A stretch of DNA of 64,000 bases, from contig CM033732.1 of assembly GCA_019671005.1 (NCBI GenBank), positions 12,683,932-12,747,931 on the forward strand, read 5' to 3'. Positions 21,956 through 32,243 of this stretch are shown one piece after another. Numbering within the stretch: the stretch's first letter is position 1; the number at the start of each line of letters is the position of its first letter. The notes under the pieces are model-generated. The model was not told the origin of the DNA. It saw nothing but the letters and a program-made list of their open reading frames with translations, and did not search any database. The position numbers and the translations under genes are program-made. The stretch comes from Hibiscus mutabilis (lineage: Eukaryota > Streptophyta > Magnoliopsida > Malvales > Malvaceae).

Positions 21956-23500
21956 TAGGTTGTATTGCAACACCCTGAAGTTGGGTCCAATAGTTTATTT
22001 CGAGTTCAGTGATCAGAAAAATATTTTCGATGATTAAAGGTTATTCTGAGCCTTAGAATAAGTTTCCATCGAACCAAGGTTAGTTTGATTAAAGAATGAT
22101 TCAAATTGGAAAACCTAGACGTGAAAGAAGTTTAAGGACTAAATCAAATTGAATGCAAAAATGAAAGTTTGCATGGGTAGTTATTCCATGAAAGAAATTG
22201 ATGGTTAAATTACCTAAATGGATTGCTAGGTGTCAAGGAGATAGGCCTTGATTGTTAGTGGTTTTGCATTTTATTTTTAACTAGAAATTAGTTGGCATGG
22301 AAAAACAACATTTCTATTAGTTTGATTAGCCACCACCGATTAAAAAGAAATAGGAGAGAGAAAGCTCGTCTTCAACCTTTCGTACAATTCCATGGATGGA
22401 CACTTAAATTTCTGGAGAGAAAGGTTTTAGCAAGAAATCTTAGAGAGAGAAATTACAGAAAAAATGTTTTTGAGATCCTTGGAGTGCAAGCTACATTTTG
22501 GTGGTCTTTATTTTTCAATCTAAGTAAGGTGAAGTAAAACTCTAAGCCCTAAATTATAGTGAATGTTATATATAAATATCATGATTAATTTAATGTCTAA
22601 TTTGTATTATGATATAAATTGAAGCATTGGAAATTGGTGGATTGTTAAAAGATTGAGGAAAGCTCGAATTGAGGAATTAATCGACGACTAAGACATATCG
22701 TAAGATAATTTTGATCGAGTGAAGTCCGGTATGATTCGCATGTGTTGCGTTTATTTTATATGAATTTTTGGTAAGCATGTTTATAGCCATAATTATGAAA
22801 TTTTTATCCGGCTTTATATTTATATTTTAATACTAATTTAATATTATTTTAATTGCAATTATTATAATTATTATTAATGATTAATACTATTATTATTAAT
22901 ATTGCTTAATATTATTATCGGTTATTATTATTATTGTGGATAATATATGTAAGGGCTGTAATATCAAAATAGATTTGAAATGTTGGCCCAATTAAATTTT
23001 TTATATTGTCCCGTTTGGGCCCAACAATATAAAAAAATCCTAGTCCTAACATAAACTAATATGGTTTCTGTTTTGCGTAGTCGTCTTGTGACTGTTAGAT
23101 CAAATCTGATTCAACGATTCAGATGAAGCTACGAATTCTTTCAGCTGGCGCGAGTAAAGATCACACTTCATCTCATTGTCTCCCACACGCGCGTCCAGCA
23201 TACACCCCGACTCCTTGGCTCTCGCGCAGTCCACATGGAATCGTCGATGGCTGCCACATCATCTCCTAAATTGTATCAAGGTCGTCCATCTCCAGGCAGA
23301 TCTGAACCATTAATATGGATCTGTATTAGCGGCCCAATCTTGTTTGATCCTGAGAGTCTCACTGCCTTCCTTCGTCGATGGCTGCCACATGGCAAGATCA
23401 ATGGCGGCCCGCCTTTCGAAGTTTATGTGTCCTCACCTTCGGCGATCATGCCGCTTTCATCGCCTATTCTCGACCGCCGTACATACAAAACATAGAAAGA
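21956..23500 (+). repeat. Debris of LTR-retrotransposon LTRs
   Basis: TGTATTGCAACACCCTGAAG near 21959 resembles the opening of chromovirus-type Gypsy LTRs. The GC-rich block 22945-23500 has the same word order as part of the first Gypsy LTR (3480-3960): GGCCCAA, CCTAACA, a decayed GTTAGATCAAATCTGATTC palindrome, CTGGCGCGAG/TGTA, CACACGCGCGT. Neither piece has both ends, so the boundaries are approximate. Confidence 0.45.
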
Positions 23501-24500
23501 AAAAATAAGTATAACATTCCTACCCGATCTGATAGAGAATCAGTTCGAAAATGCTATCGAAAACAATATTGATACGATAATTTATTAATCAAGAATACAA
23601 TCCATAAAATCTTATTCATATTTACTTAATAGGTCATGTCAATAATCTCAATTAGTTTAAAATTTCAAATTACAGCTTCAATGACCAATTTACCCAGATT
23701 ATAAAGTTAGAAGCTATATCAATAGACTTTAGTATACATGCTTTATCTCAAGTTTATTGAACATATGACCATACTTCATTTCGTAAGAGACTTACATAAC
23801 AAATTCTATATTACTTAGACCACAATTCTTAATCAATTAAGCATACAGTAATTGAGTACCATTTCATAATTATTAGATTCTATAAGTCCTTGAGTCAAAA
23901 CAAGGTATATATACTATGAGGTTTAAACATGCCAAACATATTATATATTTATTCTTGAAGTTCATTCCAACATGCATTGCAACTACAAATTATCACTCAC
24001 ATGTTTATATCTTTTCTTATGTGTACATTTTTATGTCATATACCACCATTCTAGGAGTTATAGAAAAGAGTATAAACATTACTCAAAAATTTTGAGATGT
24101 GACTTGCAACCTCGAACCACGATCAATCCTTAGAAACTTTTATAACCTGAAATGTATGATATCGAAATGCATTAGGCTTACTTAGCCTAAGTGAGGTAGT
24201 GACCATACATAATAATATGTCAATAATTATGAATTACATGAAATTAATGAAAGCAAAGCATATGGTGGCATCAATGCATACATGCTATATCTTTTACATA
24301 TCATACATATTCAATGCATAAGCTTAAGATCATTTCCATGATTTATACTCATTAGTCTTAATTATTATCCTTGTTTAAGTTCGGTACAGTCTTTTATTAC
24401 TTTGTTTTTCTCTTGGAGCACATTGAACATAGGTACTAATAGCCAATGATTCACATAGCTCAAAGCACAGAGCAATGGCTAGTGTCGATGTAATATCAAT
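23501..24500. other. Non-coding DNA, no clear feature
   Basis: A+T-rich, probably old retroelement sequence because it sits between two LTR-like stretches. No coding match and no repeat boundary could be fixed. Confidence 0.3.
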
Positions 24501-26617
24501 GAGTCGGTGCTTCTTTCTCTATCATCCATAATTTCCCCCCTAACCTCCACATCGCCAATGTATCACAATATGGGGACGTCACCCCCTGAGCCGTAGCCCG
24601 TGGGCCGTAGTCTCAATATACCATGTCAATGCGTCAAAGGTTTCTTTATTATCAATGTCTTATGTCGATAAGTAAGTTTAAGTGCCAATAATCTTTGTCA
24701 ATAGTCATAATGAGCACAAAGCTCCAAAACAATGTATTTTGATGGATTCAATAGTTTCAATGTATTCAATGAGTTCGATGTACAAAGGATTTTTGTTCGT
24801 ATAAAGTAGAAATCATATACATTTTTAGTGCCCCTATTTATACCTTATACTAAAAATTAGGTTTAAGGTTTATGGTTAAGGTTTAAAGTTAGTGTTTAAG
24901 ATTAGGATTTAAAGTATTGAGTGTATGAGTGTGTTTTTAGATTCTAGGATGTATGATTTAAAATTTAAAGTTAGGACTTTGGATTCGATTTTTTAGTCTT
25001 AAGCATGAAAGTGGACATTAAAAAGTAACAAATGATTTTTGTTCATATGTAATAAGATTTAAAGTTTAATTTTCATTCATTTAAGGAAATCATTACACTA
25101 ATCATACATTATTATCATTTTTGTATCAGAGTTTTAATTTACATTTTTCAAAACAAACCTAGAGTATATTCTAACAAGGAAAATACTTTGATATATAGGT
25201 TTGGGTAAACTTTAGTGAGGTAGTCAACAACAGTAACATGTATGGCAATAATATCGATAACATGAAAATCAATGTAAACGCATCTCAAGTCATGTTTTAA
25301 CATTAATTTCGATGTCTTAATTCCTTAGATCGATATGTAAATGTGGATACGCGAATTCCCAACCAACGTCACCAACAATAAATGGTCAGTATCCTCCAAC
25401 ATAACCAATAAGACCAATACCATCACATCCCACCAATAGAGCTTTAGCTCAATAACCGTAGTCCACTTTGTACTACTGAGCTCATGAATTCTATGGCATG
25501 CCAATTGTATCCCATATCCATTCATATCTAAGGATTCAATACTTAGGCCAATAACAATACCAATATCGGTAGCGATAACAATAACAATGTATCAATAACA
25601 TTATACAATGATCAATATGACATTTCTCATTATTTCAATGGCATCGATGACAATGTAACAATTCAATAAGCTATATATCAATGCAATAAGCTTACCCAAT
25701 ACTTACCAGTGGTACCTCCTACGAGGTTTTGATGTAACCATACCTTGAAATTATTGATGGAAATGCAATAAACAATATCAATGAAATCGGGAAAGGTACC
25801 TAGCCCAATCCCTAGACTCCGACTACACTTATCGATACTCTTGAGGCTTTTAGGGCTCCCGGATGACAATTTCCTTATTTTTTAGCTTGGTGGAATTTGA
25901 AAGATTTGGTGATTCTTCACCTTGTTCTCTTGAGTTACAATGAAATAGGAATTATAAGGATTTCAATATAGATAATAGATTTATATCAACTTATTATCTA
26001 TAAAAAACAATAATGAATAAGCTATAATATCCCTAGAGAATTTCTAGGGTTCCTTGATTCTTGGATAGAGAATTAAACATGGATTTGATCATGGAATCAA
26101 TACCAATAAGAGATTATAGCTTACCCGATCAATATCTATAATCTAGAATTAAGAAACTTGAGGAAATCAAAGCTTAGGTTATTCTCCAATGGAGGTGCTT
26201 GCTTGTTTAAAGGAAGAGGAAGAAGATGATGAAGTGCTAGCTTGGAGAATTCTTTTACCGGTGAACTTTACTCAACTTTCTTTGCTATCCTAATAGCTTA
26301 GGATTTCCTTAAGGTGAAGTGTTCTAGGGGTACACGTATATGATGATTAATCCTTTAAGGGGCTAATCGTAATGTTACTCCCTTAACTCTTCACTTTCTA
26401 TATTTATAGCCTCACAATTTAAAATTTTCTCTATTTAGTCACTAAATAAGTTTCATGGTTCACAATAAGGTCCTTATCAATATCAATACTTAATTAGGGT
26501 TCAATAATCCAATAATTGACTACTTGGTCTATGGTCAACTTTATAATTTGACTTTTCAATGCAAAATTTTTTATTGCCGGAATCGAATTTTGACTAGGCC
26601 CGGTTTTGGGATGTTAA
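24501..26617 (-). repeat. LTR-like remnant of a Gypsy element, - strand
   Basis: Read on the - strand it opens near 26617 with TAACATCCCAAAACCGGGCC, the style of chromovirus LTR starts. It continues with a transcribed-looking region and GGTACCTTTCCCGATTTC, and reaches a GC-rich block with TGGGGACGTCACCCCC (+ strand, near 24570). A degenerate TTTAGG-rich tract lies at 24855-24975. No internal coding region and no second LTR are recognised. Confidence 0.4.
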
Positions 26618-27953
26618 ATCCTAAGTTAATATCTAGACCCTAATTAGCCTTTTCATGATATTATTCATAATTTAAGAACTAACGTACTCATTTTATGCAT
26701 TTCATGTTATTAGATCATGGGTTCTAGACCCACTAGGAGTACCCATTCCTTCCAATAGAGTCCCTCATTCCCTTCCCTCTAGATAGGATTAGGATTAAAA
26801 TTAGGATTTGTCAAAAAAAAAAACACTAGAACACAAATTAGACCTTAGATCCAAAATATACATCTCATGTCACTTTTTAAGAACCTAAGTGATCATTTTA
26901 AGCAATAGTGATTATCCTTTCTAACAAGTCATATATACTACTTTCATGCTTTCAAACTTGCTTAACCAAACTAAACACACATATAACACTTTTGACCCTT
27001 CAACTCAAAATTTAAGCATGAATACCCACTAAACATGCTCTATAATCCTAGCATAAACATCAAACTCACAAACAATTCAACATACTATCATTTTAGCATA
27101 CACAAGTGCTCCTAAACATGTAAAATTTCTAGAATTCATAAAGTACATGTAAAAGTCATTTGTGAAGCTAAATTCATGCATATAATAACTTGAAATTCAA
27201 CAAAACATGCTAAACATCAATTCACCACAAGGACTCAACCAAAACATCGTCAAATCACTAATTACATCTTCAAAACAATAAATACACAAATTTATCCAAC
27301 ATAGGTATCACATTTGCCTTTTATTTGCTAAAAACATATGAAAACTATATTACCAAGCTTAATCTCGACTTGAATCACTTTGAAGCACCATCGCCCTCTT
27401 GTTAAGACTCTATTTTACTGTATTAAGGTTTTAAAACGAGTGTGAGTTTAAAAAATCTCGTGAATGAATTAGACTTACAATAAAATTGAATAAAATCATA
27501 TATTTTGCAAAAACCATAATTAAGCTTTAAATAGTGTAAAACGAATACTTAATGCATCCTACTAGTTCATCCAAAGTCTTTAAAATTCATTACTTGGAAC
27601 AACATAAAATAGGCTTAAATCATGAATTTCCACAACACAAAACGCATTTCATTGGCAATATTGATAACTCAAGTTGAAATGCATACCCATAGCACAAATT
27701 CATTTATGTTTTATTTTTTAAAACTCACGTTACACATCGAATAGTCTCATTCCAACCTTATTACCTCAATTGAACTCAAAAAGTCAAATCATATCCTTAT
27801 ATTGGTGAAGTCTTAAACTTACACCCTTACAACACAACCAAACATATCCCAAGATTGAATGTCATGACATTCCCCTATCTTTTCATTTCTCATGAGGACT
27901 CAATCATCTAGTCTCACAAAGTTTACAAATTATAAGAGTATACTCAATCTTGT
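26618..27953. other. Non-coding A+T-rich DNA
   Basis: No open frame of note, no RNA gene and no repeat boundary. Possibly old transposon DNA. Confidence 0.3.
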
Positions 27954-27961
27954 GGCATGAT

Positions 27962-28612
27962 TGGGGGCAGATGCACCATGGTGCATGGTGGATCAAGTGA
28001 CCCACCATTAAAAAATAGGATAAACTATTTTGGTAATCACTAAATTTTTAGGGTATTTTCACTTTAGTCACTGAAATTGAATTTTTTTTATTATAGTCAC
28101 TAAAATTTTAATTTAAATTCATTATGGTCACTGTTGTAGTGCTATTAACACCGTTAAGAAATGCTGATGTAGCACGCTAAAGTCTTATTTCCAAAAAGAA
28201 CCCTAAATTTTCAAAGTTACAGCTATTGCCAAGACCATAATTTTAATTAACGGAATAGTCGTCGATCAATCCCAACAGTTGCAAAGATTCGTTTTGCCAA
28301 ACATAGCTTAGTTTCAAGTTAATTTAATAAAACTTATGCTTGCTTGCACAACAATTATCAGTATCAATACTTAATATCACAAGAGTAAGTTTTTCTACTC
28401 TCTCTAAAATACAATTACATCTGTGTAAGATAGTTCTAATTTCTTAAATATGTTTAAACGAATTGATTCTTCAATGTCAATATGTCTCTGACTATAAACT
28501 ATATTTGTTTGCATAACAATTATCATTTATTAATACATTATTACAACGGTGTAAATTGATTCTAAATTATTACACTAATCGGTGAACTATCAAGTTTTTA
28601 GATCCACCCCTG
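27962..28612. mobile_element. Small hAT-like non-autonomous element
   Basis: An 8-bp target duplication with one mismatch (GGCATGAT 27954-27961, GGCATGAC 28613-28620) flanks ends TGGGGGCAGATGCACC and, in reverse complement, CAGGGGTGGATCTAAA. Eight-base duplications and CAGGGG-type ends are typical of hAT elements. The interior has a Mutator-end-like stretch (28016-28150) but no coding. Confidence 0.55.
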
Positions 28613-28908
28613 GGCATGACAATTATATCTAATGATACCGAGAGTAATAATAAATCAATAAATTATTAAAAAAAAACATTTATATACTGTTTTTAGTGCA
28701 CTTTTACTGAACTGAAACTTAAAGCTCGCATTTGGGTTATTTTCTTGCACAAAATCGACACTTATATATTTTAAGGACTCTCGTTTTAATTTTGCAAAAG
28801 GTTAAAGGGTACGTATGGGTTTTCCATTGTGAATGGAGTCAAGTTAGGGCATCTAAATCCTACGTAGAAAGAACCCCCAGAATATCCGGCTGAGATGTCA
28901 AATATGAA

Positions 28909-28934
28909 CCGTTGGATTATCTTTAATCCAACGG
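28909..28934. promoter_or_regulatory. Perfect palindrome with paired AACGG motifs in the EF-1-alpha promoter
   Basis: Arms CCGTTGGATTA and TAATCCAACGG (11 bp, perfect) flank the 4-base loop TCTT. The right arm contains TCCAACGG, close to the mitosis-specific-activator/three-repeat-MYB core. It lies 10 bases upstream of the telo-box. Function is an inference. Confidence 0.6.
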
Positions 28935-28943
28935 GTGACAAAG

Positions 28944-28951
28944 AAACCCTA
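28944..28951 (+). promoter_or_regulatory. Telo-box of the EF-1-alpha promoter
   Basis: AAACCCTA is the plant telo-box, known in promoters of EF-1-alpha and ribosomal-protein genes, where it drives expression in dividing cells. The position about 130 bases before the leader-intron donor fits. Confidence 0.7.
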
Positions 28952-29077
28952 GCTTAACCAAAGCTGAAAGAGTGGCTACTTAAGCTAAAGCAGGCTGCTG
29001 TTCTCCCCCTCTTTCATTTCACTTGCTTTCAACGTTAGTCTAGCAATTCTCAATTAGTCTTTTCTTTAAGCTTACAG

Positions 29078-29839
29078 GTATGAATCCTTTTCTCAACTGG
29101 TAATTCACTTTTGAAGTTTTTTTTTTTGATTTGATTCAAGAGAAAATATTACCTGCTTGATTGTTTCGTCGTATATTAGTTTCCATTTTTATGTGGTTTA
29201 GTTGTAGTTTATGTAAATTTAATTTCTATTTCCTCCGTTTGATTTGATTCTTTTTTATTGATTATTCTTTGCTGGATGAATTTTTTTCTGCGTAGTTTAT
29301 GATCTGATTCCTTTTATTTTCTGGTTTTGATCGATGTGTTCTTATGCATCTATGTTCGTTTTAAATCTTATTGTTTAAGATTTTAAATTTATATCTGATA
29401 TAATCATTTATATGATAACTGGCATGTTGAAGCAATTGCAACACTAGGAAGATTTCTTAACGAAAATTTTCAAAATTGTCCAACGATTTATACTTCGGCT
29501 TATTTGTTTTTAATGAAAATTATTTGATCGGTTTCATGAGAAAGGATTAAGATCTAGTGGCTGTAGTTCAGTGGAAAGAACTCCATATCTATGGGGGACC
29601 TGGGCTCGAATCCCAGCGGCCACTTTTATATTCGTTGAATCTGTTGAATATTAACTCAGATAGACTGCTTTGCTAAAATAAATTTAAATATTCTTTATAT
29701 ATATGTTTAAATCGGATGTCAGATTTGATATTTTTTTTTCACAAGTAGAGATCTTTTTTCTTAGGCAATCAAATTGCGTTGAGTTTGATAATGAATAGTT
29801 TTGGTGAATTGCTTTGTGAGTACAGTTGTCAATTTTCAG
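29078..29839 (+). other. Leader intron of the EF-1-alpha gene
   Basis: The pyrimidine-rich leader ends CTTACAG|GTATGAATC at 29077/29078. Two acceptors are plausible: TTTTCTTAG at 29764 and AATTTTCAG at 29839, the latter 20 bases before the ATG. A leader intron is standard in plant EF-1-alpha genes and often boosts expression. It contains a tRNA-like sequence (29557-29623). Confidence 0.7.
29557..29623 (+). tRNA. tRNA-His-like relic with shortened anticodon loop, probable pseudogene
   Basis: The 67-base sequence has a 7-bp acceptor stem (GTGGCTG with CGGCCAC, one G-U), a D arm (GTTC/GAAC) and a perfect T arm (TGGG-CTCGAAT-CCCA), followed by TTTT. The sequence is that of plant histidine tRNA, except that the anticodon arm is CCATA-TC-TATGG: the loop and anticodon are about 5 bases short. 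It therefore cannot decode. The A and B box promoter regions look intact. Confidence 0.7.
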
Positions 29840-29859
29840 CTTCTCTCTCGAGTTTTATA

Positions 29860-31304
29860 ATGGGTAAGGAGAAGATTCACATCAACATTGTGGTCATTGG
29901 CCATGTCGACTCTGGTAAGTCAACCACCACTGGTCATTTGATCTACAAGCTTGGTGGTATCGACAAACGTGTGATCGAAAGGTTTGAGAAGGAGGCTGCT
30001 GAAATGAACAAAAGGTCATTCAAGTATGCCTGGGTGCTTGACAAGCTTAAGGCCGAGCGAGAACGTGGTATTACCATTGATATTGCCTTGTGGAAGTTTG
30101 AGACCACCAAATACTATTGCACTGTCATTGATGCACCTGGACACCGCGACTTTATCAAGAACATGATCACTGGTACCTCACAGGCTGATTGTGCCGTTCT
30201 AATTATCGACTCTACCACTGGTGGTTTTGAAGCTGGTATCTCTAAAGATGGTCAGACCCGTGAGCATGCGTTGCTTGCATTTACCCTTGGTGTCAAGCAG
30301 ATGATCTGCTGCTGCAACAAGGTAAACATATTGTATTATATTGTAATTGATGTATTGGTATCCCTTTTGAAAATGTTCTGGTTTTGCAAGTGGAGCTGAT
30401 TTTTTATTCTCATTTGGTATAGATGGATGCGACTACTCCAAAGTACTCTAAAGCAAGGTATGATGAAATTGTTAAGGAAGTCTCTTCTTATCTTAAGAAG
30501 GTTGGTTACAACCCAGACAAGATCCCATTTGTTCCGATCTCTGGATTTGAGGGTGATAACATGATTGAGAGGTCTACAAACCTTGACTGGTACAAGGGTC
30601 CCACTCTACTTGAGGCTCTTGACCAGATCAATGAGCCTAAGAGACCCTCGGACAAGCCACTCCGTCTCCCACTTCAGGATGTCTACAAGATTGGTGGAAT
30701 TGGTACTGTCCCTGTTGGTCGTGTTGAGACTGGTGTCCTTAAGCCAGGTATGGTTGTTACTTTTGGCCCCACTGGTCTAACCACCGAAGTTAAGTCTGTC
30801 GAGATGCATCACGAATCCCTCCCAGAAGCTCTCCCCGGTGACAATGTTGGGTTCAATGTTAAGAATGTTGCAGTGAAGGATCTTAAGCGTGGTTTTGTTG
30901 CATCCAACTCCAAGGATGATCCTGCCAAGGAAGCTGCCAACTTCACCTCTCAGGTCATCATCATGAACCACCCAGGCCAAATTGGAAACGGATATGCCCC
31001 AGTCCTCGACTGCCACACCTCCCACATTGCTGTCAAATTTGCTGAACTGTTGACCAAGATTGATAGACGATCCGGTAAAGAACTGGAGAAGGAGCCCAAG
31101 TTTTTGAAAAATGGTGATGCCGGTATGGTGAAGATGATTCCCACCAAGCCTATGGTTGTGGAGACATTCTCTGAGTACCCACCTCTGGGACGTTTTGCAG
31201 TGCGTGACATGCGCCAGACGGTTGCTGTTGGTGTGATCAAGAGTGTTGAGAAGAAGGACCCCACTGGTGCCAAGGTCACCAAGTCTGCTGCCAAGAAGAA
31301 ATGA
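29860..31304 (+). CDS. EF1A: Translation elongation factor 1-alpha (eEF1A), two coding exons
   Basis: CDS join 29860-30321 and 30423-31304; the product is 447 aa, full family length. It delivers aminoacyl-tRNA to the cytosolic ribosome in a GTP-dependent manner. The GTP-binding motifs are GHVDSGKS (14-21), DAPGH (91-95) and NKMD (153-156); the last is split exactly by the 101-bp coding intron (GT at 30322, AG at 30422). Domains 2 and 3 are complete, with LPLQDVYKIGGIGTVPVGRV and NHPGQIGNGYAPVLDCHT. The C-terminus is basic, TKSAAKKK. The start was chosen at MGKEKIH because upstream in-frame codons belong to the leader or its intron. Telo-box and leader intron agree with a strongly expressed gene. 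No damage is seen. Confidence 0.97.
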
Positions 31305-32096
31305 GATGCTTAGATTTGAGAGAAATATGGGTTTTATCACAGCTAGGACTATTATCTTTTAACTTTGGACTTAAAATTACTTTCGGTGGGACTTATTTCA
31401 TGTCAAGCTATCCTATAAACTGTTGTTGAGTTGCTGCTTTTATACAAATCTTGCTTTTTGATATTCTAAGTTTTGCCGTTGCGGGTTGTTATTTATACCT
31501 TAGCTAAGGCTTTAGAACAGAGAATTCACCGCTTTTTGTGGTGGAACTTGAAACCATATTTTACACTGCTATATTTCTACTCTCTCTCATTTCGTTCGGA
31601 TTATCAATTGTGTTAATAGATTTGGAATTTGGGTAAGAGAGGTAAAAGTTTTTATTATCCTAGTGTTTATTTCAACATGGCTAACAAAATGTAGGACAAT
31701 AATTACCGGATTCGTTTTAATGTTATTTTTAAAATTTAAAAATATATAATTTAAAATTTAAAAATTAAAAACATGGGTAAGAGAGTGTGTCACATGTCCT
31801 TCTTATCTTTTACCGTTAGAGGGTACTGACGGTCAACGTAATGAAGGGGCTAAATTAGGTGAAAAATTTTCATAAAAGATTAATTGCTTTTTTGATTCGT
31901 TGAAGGCCAAATTGACCTTTAAGCCAAAAATATATATGTATATTAAAAGTGTTTACTACTATTATTAAAAATATGTTGTAAAAATTAAAATATTCATTTT
32001 AAATATTATACTGCAAAGTAAACAAATAATCTAATTAACTTTTAATAATTTTATATCTAAAATTTAAAAGTCAAATATTAAAAATTAAAAGTCAAA
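31305..32096. other. EF-1-alpha 3' flank and A+T-rich DNA
   Basis: The first 200-300 bases are presumably the 3' untranslated region. Beyond 31700 the sequence is A+T-rich with short duplications such as AAAAGTCAAATATTAAAA (about 32065-32104). No gene. Confidence 0.45.
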
Positions 32097-32106
32097 TATT
32101 AAAAGT
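32097..32106. repeat. Candidate target-site duplication of the LINE, left
   Basis: TATTAAAAGT recurs at 38083-38092 on the other side of the LINE. Size and A+T bias fit L1 insertion, but the word is simple, so chance is possible. Confidence 0.4.
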
Positions 32107-32243
32107 GTTTACCACGAGCCTTGTTAAAAAAACTCTTTAAACTTAGATAAAAAAAAAGAGTGCACATAATAACAATTACAAAAATTAAGAAAGGAACTAA
32201 AGACAACCTCGGATATCCTAAACACATCCAACAAACTAAAACA

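Noticed and set aside
23235..23495. ORF in a GC-rich block that looked like a gene start
   Set aside because: The block shares word order with the Gypsy LTR at 3480-3960, so it is LTR debris.
30777..31340. 187-residue ORF antisense to EF-1-alpha
   Set aside because: A shadow of the strongly codon-biased EF-1-alpha exon.
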